From positions 1 through 34,057 of the forward strand of contig JAUVPO010000001.1 of assembly GCA_030598625.1 (NCBI GenBank): a DNA stretch of 34,057 bases, written 5' to 3'. The first letter of the stretch is position 1, and each line of letters starts with the position of its first letter. Both the position numbers and the translations under genes were made by a program. Positions 8,401 to 17,595 of the stretch are shown piece by piece. The DNA is from Deferribacteres bacterium (GTDB taxonomy: Bacteria; Nitrospirota; Thermodesulfovibrionia; UBA6902). The notes under the pieces were generated by a model, which saw only the letters and a list, made by a program, of their open reading frames with translations, searched no databases and was not told the DNA's origin.

Positions 8401-8864
8401 ATTAAAATACTGGATTTAAGGTTTCATATATTAGCAGGTTAAAAAACACAATATATACAGCATTTAATTCTCGATAATATATATTTTTACTATTCTTCTA
8501 TCAAGCGTTTTATTCTCAAAAAAAGACACATATCTGGACACCTTTGAAGATTAACATTTTTTTATTAATCTATGTATAGATTGCTCACTCTATCTCTTTC
8601 TCTGGTGTTTTGTTTTCTTCAGAAGCTTTCTGTGCTTGTGTTTACTCATCTTCTTCTTCCGCCACTTTGTAACATTCCCCATCCATTCACCTCCCATCTA
8701 AAGAACTAATTTATTAAAATATATATGCCTGAATAAAGCGTTTTGATTTTATAAAGATATACAAAACAGATGAAAAAAATAATTTATTTGAATTACTTAA
8801 AAAATCTGCTATTGAAATACTTCAAACACTAACGGAATCCTTCCAAGCTTCAGTCCCTTCATGA
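8401..8864 (-). other. Intergenic stretch around the bS22-like gene
   Basis: Between smc and the activase gene, the only coding content I see is the 30-codon gene at 8590-8682. The rest is AT-rich. Just after the activase stop, on the minus strand, an A/T-only hairpin (AAGTAATT 8798-8791 with AATTATT 8785-8779) is followed by a short T run. It could be a weak intrinsic terminator. Upstream of smc I see no clear promoter match. Confidence 0.4.
8590..8682 (-). CDS. Very small basic protein, bS22 / mS38 (AURKAIP1-COX24 domain) type
   Basis: A 30-residue frame from ATG at 8682 to TAG at 8590, beginning MGNVTKWRKKKMSKHKHRK and ending in LLKKTKHQRKR. GGGAGGTG stands at proper distance before the ATG. 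About half the residues are Lys or Arg. The pattern of a short leader, KKMSKHKHRKLLKKT and a basic tail matches the AURKAIP1/COX24 C-terminal domain, found in mitochondrial small-subunit protein mS38 and in the tiny bacterial ribosomal protein bS22 described in mycobacteria. The likely role is an RNA-binding small-subunit ribosomal protein near the decoding region; this is inference from family resemblance. It is too short for ordinary gene callers. A second ATG four bases upstream is in another frame and codes for nothing similar. Confidence 0.85.
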   Translation of the reverse strand: MGNVTKWRKKKMSKHKHRKLLKKTKHQRKR

Positions 8865-11800
8865 TTATTCAGCACTCTGAGCGGGCACATACTCATTTGC
8901 CTGGTGCATGAAGGCTTCCATACGTATTCCGGAGCCTGTTGCCTCGGCGCCGTCATATGCGATGCTAAGGCATGGAATGCCGGTGTCCCTTTTGAATCCC
9001 TTCAATAATGCATCCACAATAGTGCCGGGCATGCACCCAAAAGGCATGACACTAATTATACCAGATGCGCCTTTTTTTACAAAGTCCATCGCCTTGCCCA
9101 TACTTAAAATTGTCTCCCCTTCGAAGGAATCATGCACATAAGGTGACGCATATTCAAACAGCTGTTTCGTGTCAGGCTCTTTTATAGTCCTCAAAAACCC
9201 CTTAAAAGGTTTTGAAAATTCGTGTTCCACCTTGCCTTGAATATGTCTGGTAATATTAGTGCCTATAAAATCCGTTAAGTTTTTTCTGGAAAAATAATTA
9301 CTGTGAAGCCTGAGCAATGATTTTCGCATAGCCATCAGATTTACATAATATATCCACTCCTCTATTGGGGCAAGCCATACCTCGCCCCCCAGGGCTTCAA
9401 TTTTTTTAATGATATTTTCGTTTGAAAATGCATTTAGCCTGACAAATATCTCCCCGATCATTCCGATAAGAGGCTTTCTTTCTTTGTGCCTGGGTATAGC
9501 TGAAAAAGTCCTGCGTATTTCGCCTAATAGTTCAGGCATTGCTCCATTCCGGCTTTTAAGCGTTTTATTGATTTTGGAAATATAATCGCTATAAATGCCA
9601 TCCGTCTCTCCTTTGCAGACCTCATAAGGTCTTGTTTCATGAAGACATTTAATAAGGATATCTATTGCAACAATCCCTTTCCATGCCTGTTTAGTAAAGT
9701 CATTGCCGACTATCCCGAGTTCACGGTAGAGTGATTCGTCCTGATTGGGAGAATATATAGGGACATGTGAAAGTCCGATTCCGTCAAGCACGAGCCTGTG
9801 TAGAATATTGTATTGTCCAAAACGACACGGCCCAGCACCTGAAGGCATGAAAAATACGGCCCTGTCAGAATCAAAATCCTTTGAAAGGGTTTTTTTCACC
9901 ATATCACCGGTTGTAATGGCGCACGGGTAACATTCTTTTCCCGACACATAGCGTCTTCCGATTTTAACAGTCTCGATGTCGGGAACATCCATTACCTCGG
10001 CGTCAAGACCGCATGTCTCAAAAGCCGCTGCAAGACCAATCACATGGTCCGACATTCTCGGTATATAAACGATCTTGTTTTTCGTGCCCCGGCTTATTGA
10101 CAAAGATTTTATTTTCCTGGGCTTGCTTACCAAAATCTCTTTTCTGCCGCTTATGCTATCGAGAAACGCCTCGCATCTCGTTATTACTCCGGCATCCGCG
10201 CTGTGCTCATCTATTTCAATCTGAAGGAACGGTTTGTTAGCCATACTTTCATTAAAATATCTTTGAATAAAGGAATCAGGCCCGCAAGAAAAATTCCCGA
10301 TATAAAGGGCAAACAACCTCGGATTGTCCCGTATTATTTCAGCTGCTTTTAAGATACTTTGCCCCGATCTCCAGTACATGTTGGTCCACCTGTCGGAAAT
10401 GTCAACAGTTTCAAGCGGCAGAAAGTCCATAGGTATGGAGAAGACGCCGAGGGCGGACAATTTCTTTGGGATATCAAGATTAATGCCGGGATCAAATGCA
10501 TTGTAGGAACGGCCGATTATAACGATCGTTCTTTCGGGTATATTTTCCAGAATTTCTCTGCCGCGTTTTTTTACCGCCGAGTTAAATTCTTCCTGAACTG
10601 TATCAGCCTTTTTCAAGGCTCTCTTTACCGCGGCCTTCGATATATGGAAGGGTTTCAGGGAATTGCATATTTCTTTCAGGAGATATCCCTTGCCCTGTTC
10701 CAGATTGATTATCGGTTTTATAAGTCTTATATTTCCAAAGGCTATATTCGCGATATACGGCATCGTCTGCGCATAGGGACACGCATATGCGCGCATTGCA
10801 TTACTGTCCGGGTTAAAGTTTATAAAACTCGGCAAAAACACTGCTTCGACGTCTTTATCAATTAAATCCTTAATATGTCCGTGCGCAACCTTGTGAGGGA
10901 AACAGCTTTCAGAAAGGATATTTTCGACTCCCTTGTTTATTATTTGCCTGTTGGTATCATCTGAAAGTTCGACCTCAAAACCCAGTTCCCAGAGCAAAGT
11001 GCTCCAGAACGGAAGGAAATCATGGAAGAAAAATATCATGGGGATGCCTATACGGAATTTCCTCTGTCCTTTAAATTTTTCAACATATGATCTGTGGGCC
11101 TTAACAAGAAGTTGTTTCCGCTCTGTAAACAGATCCGGCAATACGCCGGAGACAGGCAAACCTTTTTTCTTGCGCTGAACATCATATTTTTCACACCTGC
11201 TCCCGTAATAAAGAGGCTCTTTTTCTCCTTCGACCTTGACCCTGTTTATCTCACACAGGTTATCACAGCTCTTGCATTCAAACGACTTGATTTCATAGTT
11301 CCTTTTTGACAGGTCAAAGCCCTTGAAAGAGGACTTGGCCGACTGCTGAATGCCGGGCGTTTCCATGTGTTTCTTTGCTATAATCGCCATGCCGATGGCC
11401 CCTGTTACGTCATGGTGAGGAGGAACAACAATATGTCTGTCAAGGTATTTCTCAAATGCAGCGACAACGGTTTTATTAAAAGCCACGCCTCCCTGGAAGA
11501 ATATCTTCTCACCGATTGCCCTGTCTCCTACGACCCGGTTTATATAATTCTGGACTATTGAATATGAAAGACCGGCTACGAGATCTTCTTTGGGAGCACC
11601 CCTCTGCTGTTTTGAAAGAAGAGAATTCTCCATAAATACCGTACATCTTTCTCCAAGTGTACAGGGCCTTTGTGATTTAAAGGCAATATCGCTGAATTCC
11701 TGTTTTACTGATATATCAAGTTTCTCTGCCTGCTCTTCCAAAAATGAGCCCGTACCAGCAGCACATGCCTTGTTCATTTCAAAATCAACAATAATGCCGT

Positions 11801-13061
11801 CTTTTATTGAAATATATTTTGAATCCTGTCCGCCGATTTCAAAGATAGTATCAACATCCGGATCTATCTCAACAGCTGCCCGCGCCTGGGCGGTAATCTC
11901 ATTTTTCACGATATCCGCCCCGACAAAATCGGCTATCATGTAGCGGCCTGAACCGGTAGTCCCTACCCCGCATATGTCTACTTTGTCGCCGACCTCACGG
12001 CATATTTCATCAAGCCCTTTTTTAACCGCCTCGATCGGCCTTCCGGCAGTCATCAGATATCTCTTTGCAAGTACTCTTTCCTCTTCATCGATAACGGCAA
12101 GATTTGTACTTATTGATCCTATGTCAATCCCAAGATACGCCGTAACTTTTTCATGAACTTCCGGTTTATGGATGTAATAAGATATATTGTGATTTTTCTC
12201 GTATTCTTCAAGATTGTCACACAAAGGCTGATATCCTTTTTCATCGTCTTTTAAAGAAGCAATGAATTGCTTCAGGTTTTCGATATCAAAAGGAGATACG
12301 ATACCCTTCTCCATATCTTTAAGAACCGCGCCTATCGCAGACATTATCGCGAAATATTCAGGAATTATAAGATTATCTACTGACAGCACTTCATTAAACG
12401 CCCTCCTGACTCCAAGGTTCGCAGCGACCCCACCCTGAAAACTGACCGGTTCACGCAGGTCCATATTCTTACAGATGCTTCCCTTGAAATTTCTCGCAAC
12501 GGCAAAACAAAGCCCCGCAACAATCTCCTCTACGGGAGTGGCTATCTGCTGGAGGTGAATCATATCTGATTTTGCAAAAACACTGCACCTGCCGGCTATA
12601 CGCGGTGGTCTTTTTGACCTGAGGGCAATTTCACTGAATTCTTCTATACTTAGATTGAGCCTTTCAGCCTGCTGGTCAAGGAACGAACCAGTGCCTGCCG
12701 CGCAGACAGAGTTCATGTTAAATTCTTTCACCATGCCGTTTTCAAGCAGGATAAGCTTTGAGTCTTCCCCGCCCATTTCAATAACGGTTTTGACATGGGG
12801 ATAAAGTTTTTTAGTTGAATAACTGAGAGCAACGACCTCATTAACAGGTTTAATGCCGAATGCCTGGGCAATGAGCTTGCCCGCTGTACCCGTAATACTC
12901 AGGGAAGCGTCCGGAGGCGAATTCTTTAAAAGTTCATACGCAACAGTAAGTGGATTCCCCTTATGACGCTCATACCTTGTCTCGTGAATATTTCCATCAG
13001 AATCCAATATAGCAAGTTTTACGCTAACCGAACCCGCATCAATTCCAATAAATTTTTTCAT
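8865..13061 (-). CDS. Giant 2-hydroxyacyl-CoA dehydratase activase (tandem BadF/BadG/BcrA/BcrD ATPase)
   Basis: A 1398-residue protein related to HgdC-type activators, ATP-driven [4Fe-4S] proteins that inject a low-potential electron into 2-hydroxyacyl-CoA dehydratases or benzoyl-CoA-type reductases. Two ASKHA ATPase modules lie in tandem, at about 3-255 (GIDAGSVSVKLA) and 309-565 (GIDIGSISTNLA). Each has its pair of cluster cysteines: Cys120 (VCAAGTGSFLDQQAERL) with Cys159, and Cys433 (ACAAGTGSFLEEQAEKL) with Cys473. A CKSCDNLC motif follows at 596-603. After that come a DUF2229-like region and a C-terminal HgdB/dehydratase-like half (SGKECYPCAITTGD, MPFGCMPGTIV). Very long fused versions are widespread in anaerobes and are often orphan. 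No dehydratase subunit gene lies nearby, so the substrate is unknown. The start has GAGG upstream. Confidence 0.93.
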   Translation of the reverse strand: MKKFIGIDAGSVSVKLAILDSDGNIHETRYERHKGNPLTVAYELLKNSPPDASLSITGTAGKLIAQAFGIKPVNEVVALSYSTKKLYPHVKTVIEMGGEDSKLILLENGMVKEFNMNSVCAAGTGSFLDQQAERLNLSIEEFSEIALRSKRPPRIAGRCSVFAKSDMIHLQQIATPVEEIVAGLCFAVARNFKGSICKNMDLREPVSFQGGVAANLGVRRAFNEVLSVDNLIIPEYFAIMSAIGAVLKDMEKGIVSPFDIENLKQFIASLKDDEKGYQPLCDNLEEYEKNHNISYYIHKPEVHEKVTAYLGIDIGSISTNLAVIDEEERVLAKRYLMTAGRPIEAVKKGLDEICREVGDKVDICGVGTTGSGRYMIADFVGADIVKNEITAQARAAVEIDPDVDTIFEIGGQDSKYISIKDGIIVDFEMNKACAAGTGSFLEEQAEKLDISVKQEFSDIAFKSQRPCTLGERCTVFMENSLLSKQQRGAPKEDLVAGLSYSIVQNYINRVVGDRAIGEKIFFQGGVAFNKTVVAAFEKYLDRHIVVPPHHDVTGAIGMAIIAKKHMETPGIQQSAKSSFKGFDLSKRNYEIKSFECKSCDNLCEINRVKVEGEKEPLYYGSRCEKYDVQRKKKGLPVSGVLPDLFTERKQLLVKAHRSYVEKFKGQRKFRIGIPMIFFFHDFLPFWSTLLWELGFEVELSDDTNRQIINKGVENILSESCFPHKVAHGHIKDLIDKDVEAVFLPSFINFNPDSNAMRAYACPYAQTMPYIANIAFGNIRLIKPIINLEQGKGYLLKEICNSLKPFHISKAAVKRALKKADTVQEEFNSAVKKRGREILENIPERTIVIIGRSYNAFDPGINLDIPKKLSALGVFSIPMDFLPLETVDISDRWTNMYWRSGQSILKAAEIIRDNPRLFALYIGNFSCGPDSFIQRYFNESMANKPFLQIEIDEHSADAGVITRCEAFLDSISGRKEILVSKPRKIKSLSISRGTKNKIVYIPRMSDHVIGLAAAFETCGLDAEVMDVPDIETVKIGRRYVSGKECYPCAITTGDMVKKTLSKDFDSDRAVFFMPSGAGPCRFGQYNILHRLVLDGIGLSHVPIYSPNQDESLYRELGIVGNDFTKQAWKGIVAIDILIKCLHETRPYEVCKGETDGIYSDYISKINKTLKSRNGAMPELLGEIRRTFSAIPRHKERKPLIGMIGEIFVRLNAFSNENIIKKIEALGGEVWLAPIEEWIYYVNLMAMRKSLLRLHSNYFSRKNLTDFIGTNITRHIQGKVEHEFSKPFKGFLRTIKEPDTKQLFEYASPYVHDSFEGETILSMGKAMDFVKKGASGIISVMPFGCMPGTIVDALLKGFKRDTGIPCLSIAYDGAEATGSGIRMEAFMHQANEYVPAQSAE

Positions 13062-13221
13062 AATTCTATTTCCTCAATAATTTATTTAGTCTTTTTTCAA
13101 CTGACTTGACCTTTTCCATCAGAAATTATACTGAATTCCACAAGCATTTCATACCCCCTTTAACATCATCTCCCTTACCTCCAGGTACGAATTGATTCCA
13201 ATATCTGAACTTAGCACCTGT

Positions 13222-15309
13222 TTAATCGTCCTTTTTTGCCTTTTCTTTTTCATCAATTATTTTCTGTGCAATGTGAGCAGGCACTTCTTCATAGTGGGAC
13301 GACTCCATAGTATACATGCCCTGTCCGCTGGTTAACGAGTTAAGCTGATTCGCATAGATAAGCATTTCCGCCATAGGCACTAAAGCGGCAATTTTCTGGC
13401 TGCCCCCTGCATCGGATTCGACCCCCTGGACCTTCCCGCGTTTTGAATTGAGGTCTCCTATCACACTTCCGAGGAATTCTTCGGGAGTTGAAACCTCTAT
13501 TTTTACGATCGGTTCCAGCAAAACAGCCTTTGCACCCGGAGCGGCCTTTTGCAACGCCATTGATCCGGCAATCTTGAACGCCATTTCCGACGAATCCACA
13601 GAGTGGTAAGAACCGTCGTATAATGTGGCTCTCAAATCAATTACCGGATATCCGGCAACCAGTCCGTCTTTCATTTTCTCAACAATACCTTTCTCCACTG
13701 CCGGGATATACTGTCTTGGAATCACGCCCCCTACGATTTGATTCACAAACTCAAAACCCGCACCTGTAGGCAATGGTTCAATCTTGACCCAGCAGTCGCC
13801 AAACTGTCCCCTTCCACCGGATTGTTTCTTGTATTTACCCTGGGCGCTGGATGACGACTTGATAGTCTCTCTGTAAGGAATCTTTGGTGACTTCATAACA
13901 ACTTCGACCCCGAACTTCCTTTTCAACTTCTGGAGAGTCACTTCAAGATGCATCTGCCCCATTCCGCCCAGAATCATTTCCTTTGTCTCCGTATCCCTGT
14001 GAAATTTAAGTGTGGGGTCTTCTTCAAGGAGTCTATGCAAACCCGTACTCACTTTTTCCTCATCCCCCCTTGATTTCGGATCAATTGCGTACGATATCAT
14101 CGGCTCGGAAAACTGGACCGGCTCTAAAATAATCGGTTTCCCCGCATCCGAAAGCGTATCACCGGTCTGGGCATATTTGAGTTTGGCAACTGCCGCCATA
14201 TCGCCCGGCCCCACCTCTTTAACAGGCTCCTGTTTCTTACCGAGAAGATAAAACATGTTCCCCATTTTTTCCTTGCTGTCACGTCCCGCGTTGTATACCG
14301 TTGAATCCGACTTCAACACCCCTGACAACACCCTGAAAAGCGTAAGCTTTCCAGCAAAGGGGTCCGCAATCGTCTTAAAAACATACACCGATAAAGGATC
14401 GTCCGCAACGGGCTTTCTTGATTCATCTTCGCCGGTTTTCGGGTTCTTCCCCTTTATTGGAGTCTTGTCAGCCTTTTCCACCGGCGACGGGAGACAGAAT
14501 AAAACAGTGTCCAGGAGTTGTTGAACGCCTATGTTTTTATCGGCAGACCCGCATATGACAGGAACAAACAAGCCTGATATGGAGCCGTCTTTAATCCCTT
14601 TATTTATTTCCTCATCAGTAAGGTCAACGCCTTCGAGATATTTTTCAAGCAATTCATCATCCGACTCGGCCACCTTTTCTACAAGCTTTTTTCTGTACTC
14701 TTCCGCATCTCCTTTAAAAACGTCAGGGATATCCGTTTCAGACATCTTTCCGTCCTTAAATTTTACGGCCTTCATTTTGATTATGTCGATTATACCTTCA
14801 AAATCGTCCTCCGCTCCTATTGGAATATTCAAAGGAATCGCAGTAATGCCATATGCTTTTTCAATGCCTTCAATCGCATTCCGGAAGTTGGCGTTTTCCC
14901 TGTCCATCTTGTTTATAAACACAATTCTCGGGATTTCATATTTATCGGCAAACTGCCAGAGCTTCCCTGTTTCAGCCTTAACCCCCGACAATGCGCTTAC
15001 GATTACGATTGTGCCGTCCACTGCGCTTAAAGAACACTTTGTGTCCTCAATAAAGTTTATATATCCGGGAGTATCGATAATATTAACTCTGTATCCGTTC
15101 CAGTCACAGAAAGCCATGGCAGATGAGATCGAAATTTTCCTTTCTATTTCCTCGGCTTCAAAATCAGTCACCGTATTGCCGTCTCCTGTGTTACCCATTC
15201 TCTCTACAACTCCCGCGTCAAATAACATGGCCTCGACAAGCGAGGTCTTACCCGCGCCTCCATGAGCAATTACCGCAATATTCCTGATTTTCTCAACGTT
15301 AATACCCAT
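13222..15309 (-). CDS. Elongation factor G-like GTPase (EF-G2 type)
   Basis: A 695-residue translational GTPase with the EF-G five-domain plan. G1 reads AHGGAGKTSL rather than the AHIDAGKTT of canonical EF-G. The switch I region reads TVTDFEAEEIERKISISSA. G3 is DTPGYINF, so the usual catalytic His after DTPG is Tyr. G4 is NKMD. These features match the paralogous EF-G-like/EF-G2 subfamily rather than the main FusA, which I expect elsewhere in the genome. Its role in translocation or ribosome recycling is unclear. The start has GGGAGGGAGG upstream, and a strong sigma-70-type promoter lies at 15337-15364, so it is transcribed independently of rseC. It ends 160 bp before the activase gene on the same strand. 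Confidence 0.95.
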   Translation of the reverse strand: MGINVEKIRNIAVIAHGGAGKTSLVEAMLFDAGVVERMGNTGDGNTVTDFEAEEIERKISISSAMAFCDWNGYRVNIIDTPGYINFIEDTKCSLSAVDGTIVIVSALSGVKAETGKLWQFADKYEIPRIVFINKMDRENANFRNAIEGIEKAYGITAIPLNIPIGAEDDFEGIIDIIKMKAVKFKDGKMSETDIPDVFKGDAEEYRKKLVEKVAESDDELLEKYLEGVDLTDEEINKGIKDGSISGLFVPVICGSADKNIGVQQLLDTVLFCLPSPVEKADKTPIKGKNPKTGEDESRKPVADDPLSVYVFKTIADPFAGKLTLFRVLSGVLKSDSTVYNAGRDSKEKMGNMFYLLGKKQEPVKEVGPGDMAAVAKLKYAQTGDTLSDAGKPIILEPVQFSEPMISYAIDPKSRGDEEKVSTGLHRLLEEDPTLKFHRDTETKEMILGGMGQMHLEVTLQKLKRKFGVEVVMKSPKIPYRETIKSSSSAQGKYKKQSGGRGQFGDCWVKIEPLPTGAGFEFVNQIVGGVIPRQYIPAVEKGIVEKMKDGLVAGYPVIDLRATLYDGSYHSVDSSEMAFKIAGSMALQKAAPGAKAVLLEPIVKIEVSTPEEFLGSVIGDLNSKRGKVQGVESDAGGSQKIAALVPMAEMLIYANQLNSLTSGQGMYTMESSHYEEVPAHIAQKIIDEKEKAKKDD

Positions 15310-15336
15310 AGAATCATCCTCCCTCCCTATCTATCC

Positions 15337-15364
15337 ATTATGCATTATCTGTTTTATATGTCAA
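15337..15364 (-). promoter_or_regulatory. Sigma-70-type promoter of the EF-G-like gene
   Basis: On the minus strand, TTGACA (15364-15359, a perfect -35 box) and CATAAT (15342-15337) are separated by 16 nt. The expected transcript start leaves a short leader of about 20 nt that contains GGGAGG before the ATG at 15309. Confidence 0.7.
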
Positions 15365-15419
15365 AAATACAATCTAAATTTTACAGGATTATTCAAACAA
15401 CTTATAACGACCACAGAAA

Positions 15420-15851
15420 TCATTCAACTATATCCTCAATAAACGGCTTATATTCAGTTGCTGACGCCGCCTTTTTGGCCCAAATTTTTATACCAAACAA
15501 AGATATTATGAATACTGCAAAACCTGTTGCCGCGGCAACAAGGTCTGAATCAGTCCCATTAAAATACTCCAGGGCGATAATTTTCCCCATTATCGTCCCC
15601 CCAATAAAAGCGATTAACGGAATCCCGTAGACCAATATCGTTCCTTTAAGAAATGTCTGCGGCCCTAATGAAACCTTTACAGTCTGACCTACTTTTGCCT
15701 GAACAGTATTTAATGCCTTTATTTCCATTCCCTCGTCTGTTGATTCACATGTCCCTTTTGTGGTACAGCCGTCACAAAAATCCTTTTTTCGTACAATTAT
15801 ACTTGCCGTAACACCATCAGTTTTTGTAACAACACCGATGTCTTCAATCAT
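15420..15851 (-). CDS. RseC/MucC-family (SoxR-reducing system) membrane protein
   Basis: A 143-residue protein with an N-terminal soluble part carrying Cys26, Cys29 and Cys34 (CDGCTTKGTC), then a beta-rich stretch (QAKVGQTVKVSLG). Two transmembrane helices follow at about 71-92 and 103-124. This layout is the RseC family, known as a modulator of sigma-E signalling and as part of the SoxR-reducing system, usually associated with Rnf-type complexes. No rnf genes are in view. It follows cimA by 89 bp on the same strand and may be the last gene of that run. The exact role here is inferred only from the family. Confidence 0.86.
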   Translation of the reverse strand: MIEDIGVVTKTDGVTASIIVRKKDFCDGCTTKGTCESTDEGMEIKALNTVQAKVGQTVKVSLGPQTFLKGTILVYGIPLIAFIGGTIMGKIIALEYFNGTDSDLVAAATGFAVFIISLFGIKIWAKKAASATEYKPFIEDIVE

Positions 15852-15940
15852 AATATTAAAGCGATTGGCTATATTTTCGCTCTGTAACCTTTTAATAATT
15901 CAGCTTACAGCCTATCGCTTATGGCTTATAGATAGTAATC

Positions 15941-17503
15941 TTATCCTCTCAAGAGCTTGTACTCTATACTGTCCACAAGCGCCTGCCAGGATGCCTCAAT
16001 TATATTTTCCGACACACCGACCGTTCCCCATTTGTGTGTCTTGTCTCCTGATTCTATGAGAACTCTTACCTTAGCCTTGGTGCCGACACCTGCCGTTAAG
16101 ACCCTTACTTTATAGTCCAGAAGTTTGACGTCTTTTAATTGGGGATAGAATTTTTCAAGCGCCTTTCTCAAGGCATTGTCAATTGCATTAACAGGGCCGT
16201 TGCCGGTTGCAGCCGTATGCTCCGGTTTTCCATCCACTGTCAGCATTATTGTTGCCTCACTGGAAGGGGTTTCACCTTCTTTTCTTTTTTCATCGATAAC
16301 CCGAAACCCGGTAAGGTCAAAAAACCTCCTGTGAAGCCCGAATGTCTTTTTAATAAGAAGCTCAAAAGAGGCCTCTGCTCCTTCAAACTGGAAACCCTGA
16401 TTTTCAAGCTCTTTCAGTTCTCTGACAATCTGGAATACCTTTGGGGAATCCGGATCGATTTTCAGTTTAAAATCCTTAATTTTCCTGATGATATTGCTCC
16501 TGCCGCTCAGGTCGGACACCAGGACCCTCTGATAATTCCCGACGCGCTCAGGCCTGATATGTTCATAAGTTTCGGGATGCCGAACCACCGCGCTGACATG
16601 GATGCCGCCCTTGTGGGCAAACGCACTGTCTCCTACATAAGGCTGTCTCTTAAAATGCCTCAGATTGGATATTTCTGTCACAAACCTGGAAACTTCTTTT
16701 ATTTTTCTTAATTTATTATCAGTTACGCAGTTCTTTTTAAGCTTCAACTTTAAGCCTGGAATCACGGAAATCAGGTTGGCATTGCCGCATCTTTCACCTA
16801 ATCCGTTTATGGTCCCCTGAACCTGAGATGCCCCGCTTTCAACCGCAACAAGCGAGTTGGCAACAGCACATTCCGAATCATTATGGGCATGTATACCGAC
16901 CGGTATATCTAAGATACGCACTATTTCCCGAACAGTCTCTCCTATTTCACCGGGCATGGTCCCGCCGTTTGTATCGCAAAGCACAAGGCAGTCCGCCCCG
17001 GCTGAAGAAGCGGCTTTCAGTGTTTTCAGTGCATATTCAGGGTTTGCCTTATATCCGTCAAAAAAGTGTTCCGCATCGAAAAATACCTGCGGAACTCTCT
17101 TTTTAAGATAGGATATTGTGTTAGAAATTAAATCAAGATTCGTTTGCTGTGATACCCGCAGCGCTTCTCTGACATGAAAATCCCAGGTCTTCCCCACAAT
17201 AGTTACAACCGGGGTCCTTGCCGAAAGAAGTTCTTTTATACTCGGGTCCTTACTAACCGGGAGTGATGCCCTGTGTGTCGCACCGAAAGCGCTTAGTTTG
17301 GAATTGTTCAGTTTTAATTTTTTTGCCTGTCTGAAAAAGTCCGCGTCTTTCGGATTAGCTCCAGGCCATCCCCCTTCAATATAATGAACGCCGAATTTAT
17401 CAAGTTTGGCAAGAATCCTTAGTTTATCTTCCACAGAAAAAGAGATGTCCTCTGATTGAGCGCCGTCCCGCAGGGTTGTATCGTAGATTTCAATTTTACG
17501 CAT
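15941..17503 (-). CDS. cimA: (R)-citramalate synthase
   Basis: A 520-residue acetyl-CoA:pyruvate acyltransferase that makes (R)-citramalate, the first step of the threonine-independent route to 2-oxobutyrate and isoleucine. The HMGL-like TIM barrel begins YDTTLRDGAQSEDISFSVED, with the catalytic Arg12-Asp13 pair. GIHAHNDSECAVANS supplies metal ligands His205 and His207, and NGLGERCGNANL follows. The C-terminal LeuA-type regulatory domain covers about 385-515. Length and the DGAQSEDISFS signature fit the long CimA subgroup rather than LeuA (which reads DGEQxxG). It lies 92 bp after aspartate kinase on the same strand. The next enzymes would be LeuCD and LeuB, and a LeuB-type gene starts at 33608. 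Confidence 0.95.
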   Translation of the reverse strand: MRKIEIYDTTLRDGAQSEDISFSVEDKLRILAKLDKFGVHYIEGGWPGANPKDADFFRQAKKLKLNNSKLSAFGATHRASLPVSKDPSIKELLSARTPVVTIVGKTWDFHVREALRVSQQTNLDLISNTISYLKKRVPQVFFDAEHFFDGYKANPEYALKTLKAASSAGADCLVLCDTNGGTMPGEIGETVREIVRILDIPVGIHAHNDSECAVANSLVAVESGASQVQGTINGLGERCGNANLISVIPGLKLKLKKNCVTDNKLRKIKEVSRFVTEISNLRHFKRQPYVGDSAFAHKGGIHVSAVVRHPETYEHIRPERVGNYQRVLVSDLSGRSNIIRKIKDFKLKIDPDSPKVFQIVRELKELENQGFQFEGAEASFELLIKKTFGLHRRFFDLTGFRVIDEKRKEGETPSSEATIMLTVDGKPEHTAATGNGPVNAIDNALRKALEKFYPQLKDVKLLDYKVRVLTAGVGTKAKVRVLIESGDKTHKWGTVGVSENIIEASWQALVDSIEYKLLRG

Positions 17504-17595
17504 ATGCTTTTAGAAAACAGTTTATTGAATAAGTTAGTAAAAACGAATCGTTGTTAAAATTCGCACTCTGATATTTGTCATTATCAATTAAATGC

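Noticed and set aside
10359..10865. 168-residue plus-strand frame opposite the activase
   Set aside because: It is an antisense shadow inside a conserved protein, without start signals.
14531..15265. 244-residue plus-strand frame opposite the EF-G-like gene
   Set aside because: It is a low-complexity Ser-rich antisense shadow of a clearly real gene, with no ribosome site or family resemblance.
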